A DNA stretch of 13,937 nucleotides from Actinomycetota bacterium (GTDB lineage: Bacteria > Actinomycetota > Thermoleophilia > Solirubrobacterales > Solirubrobacteraceae), in NCBI GenBank assembly GCA_009699615.1, contig WLNV01000021.1:1-13937 (forward strand), given 5' to 3'. The translations under genes and the position numbers were made by a program. Positions 13,474 through 13,937 of the stretch are shown one piece after another. The notes below the pieces were generated by a model that ran no database searches, was not told the origin of the DNA, and was given only the letters and a program-made list of their open reading frames with translations. The first letter of the stretch is position 1. Each line of letters opens with the position of its first letter.

Positions 13474-13937
13474 ACCTTTTCACCTCACGCTGGGCGCCGG
13501 TTCCGGTCGGTGTTCGCGAAGTAACGGAGGGCGGGCTGCCCGCCGGCTTCCGTGCCGGCGCGCTCGCGGCGGGTATCAAGGCTTCCGGGAAACTGGACCT
13601 AGGGCTGATCATCTGCGACGAGCCTGACGCAACCAGCGCTGCGCGGTTCACGCGATCCGGGGTCCAGGCTGCCCCGGTGATGCTTACGCGCGAGCGTTGC
13701 CACCTTGGTCAGCTGAGGGCTGTAGTCGCCAACAGCGGTAACGCGAACGCTGCGACAGGACACGATGGCTACGAAGTCGCTGCAGCGATGCAGAGCGCCG
13801 CTGCTGCGGCCCTGGGGGTCGGCGCGCACCAAGTAGCGGTCTGCTCGACCGGCGTGATCGGTGTTCAGATGGACCCCGAGCCGGTGCTCGCTGGCATCGC
13901 CGAGTGCGCGCAGCATCTTTCGGCCGATGGAGCGGAA
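13470..13937 (+). CDS. argJ: Glutamate N-acetyltransferase / ornithine acetyltransferase ArgJ (5' part, cut by window edge)
   Basis: The first 156 codons of argJ are present, about 40 percent of the usual 390-410. GTG 13470 overlaps the argC TGA as GTGA. ArgJ moves the acetyl group from N-acetylornithine to glutamate, closing the cyclic arginine pathway. Visible signatures are GFRAGALAAGIK (26-37), NSGNANAATG (88-97) and STGVIG (126-131), the last supplying oxyanion residues. The canonical cysteine of NSGNANACTG is alanine here. The autocleavage threonine that makes the mature N-terminal nucleophile enzyme lies beyond the window edge, so activity and bifunctionality cannot be judged. argB and argD would be expected next. 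Confidence 0.95.
   Translation, partial: MNLFTSRWAPVPVGVREVTEGGLPAGFRAGALAAGIKASGKLDLGLIICDEPDATSAARFTRSGVQAAPVMLTRERCHLGQLRAVVANSGNANAATGHDGYEVAAAMQSAAAAALGVGAHQVAVCSTGVIGVQMDPEPVLAGIAECAQHLSADGAE

Overview
The window reads as chromosomal DNA of a GC-rich actinobacterium, most likely of the class Thermoleophilia (Solirubrobacterales-like). That placement is an inference from three things: G/C-ending codons with frequent GTG and TTG starts, the actinobacterial order infC-rpmI-rplT-trmH-pheS-pheT-argC-argJ with thrS placed upstream, and several start codons sitting 6-11 nt behind a TANNNT element with no good Shine-Dalgarno, which suggests leaderless mRNAs. I see no transposase, integrase, phage gene or CRISPR array.

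Left part (1-1031): after about 136 bases with no confident gene comes a compact three-gene membrane unit on the + strand. It holds a 51-residue two-helix protein resembling the DUF5993 family, a DsbB-like thiol oxidoreductase whose second cysteine pair lies at the C-terminus, and an unrecognised 53-residue one-helix protein. Both junctions are 4-base GTGA stop/start overlaps, and both small genes are easily missed.

Middle-left (1057-4328): tRNA-Gly(GCC) and tRNA-Cys(GCA) lie on the - strand with a gene for a membrane-anchored cupredoxin-fold-like protein between them. tRNA-Val(GAC) runs divergently on the + strand. It is followed by a perfect 8-bp hairpin and a YjdM/PhnA-type zinc-ribbon gene. 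Convergent to that gene, on the - strand, are two alpha/beta hydrolases of different subfamilies 10 bases apart: a lipase-fold one and an HSL (hormone-sensitive-lipase)-type esterase.

Right part (4441-13937) is a translation and arginine block, all on the + strand. thrS is coupled to a DUF192 gene. infC follows with a long acidic C-terminal tail, then rpmI and rplT, which overlap by ATGA, and a textbook terminator. Next come a SpoU-family rRNA/tRNA 2'-O-methyltransferase gene, pheS, pheT, argC and the first 156 codons of argJ, which runs off the edge. pheT and argC overlap, as do argC and argJ, so arginine biosynthesis appears physically tied to the phenylalanyl-tRNA synthetase transcript. 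The least described part is the DsbB-like unit. The most general signal is the repeated close -10-to-start geometry.
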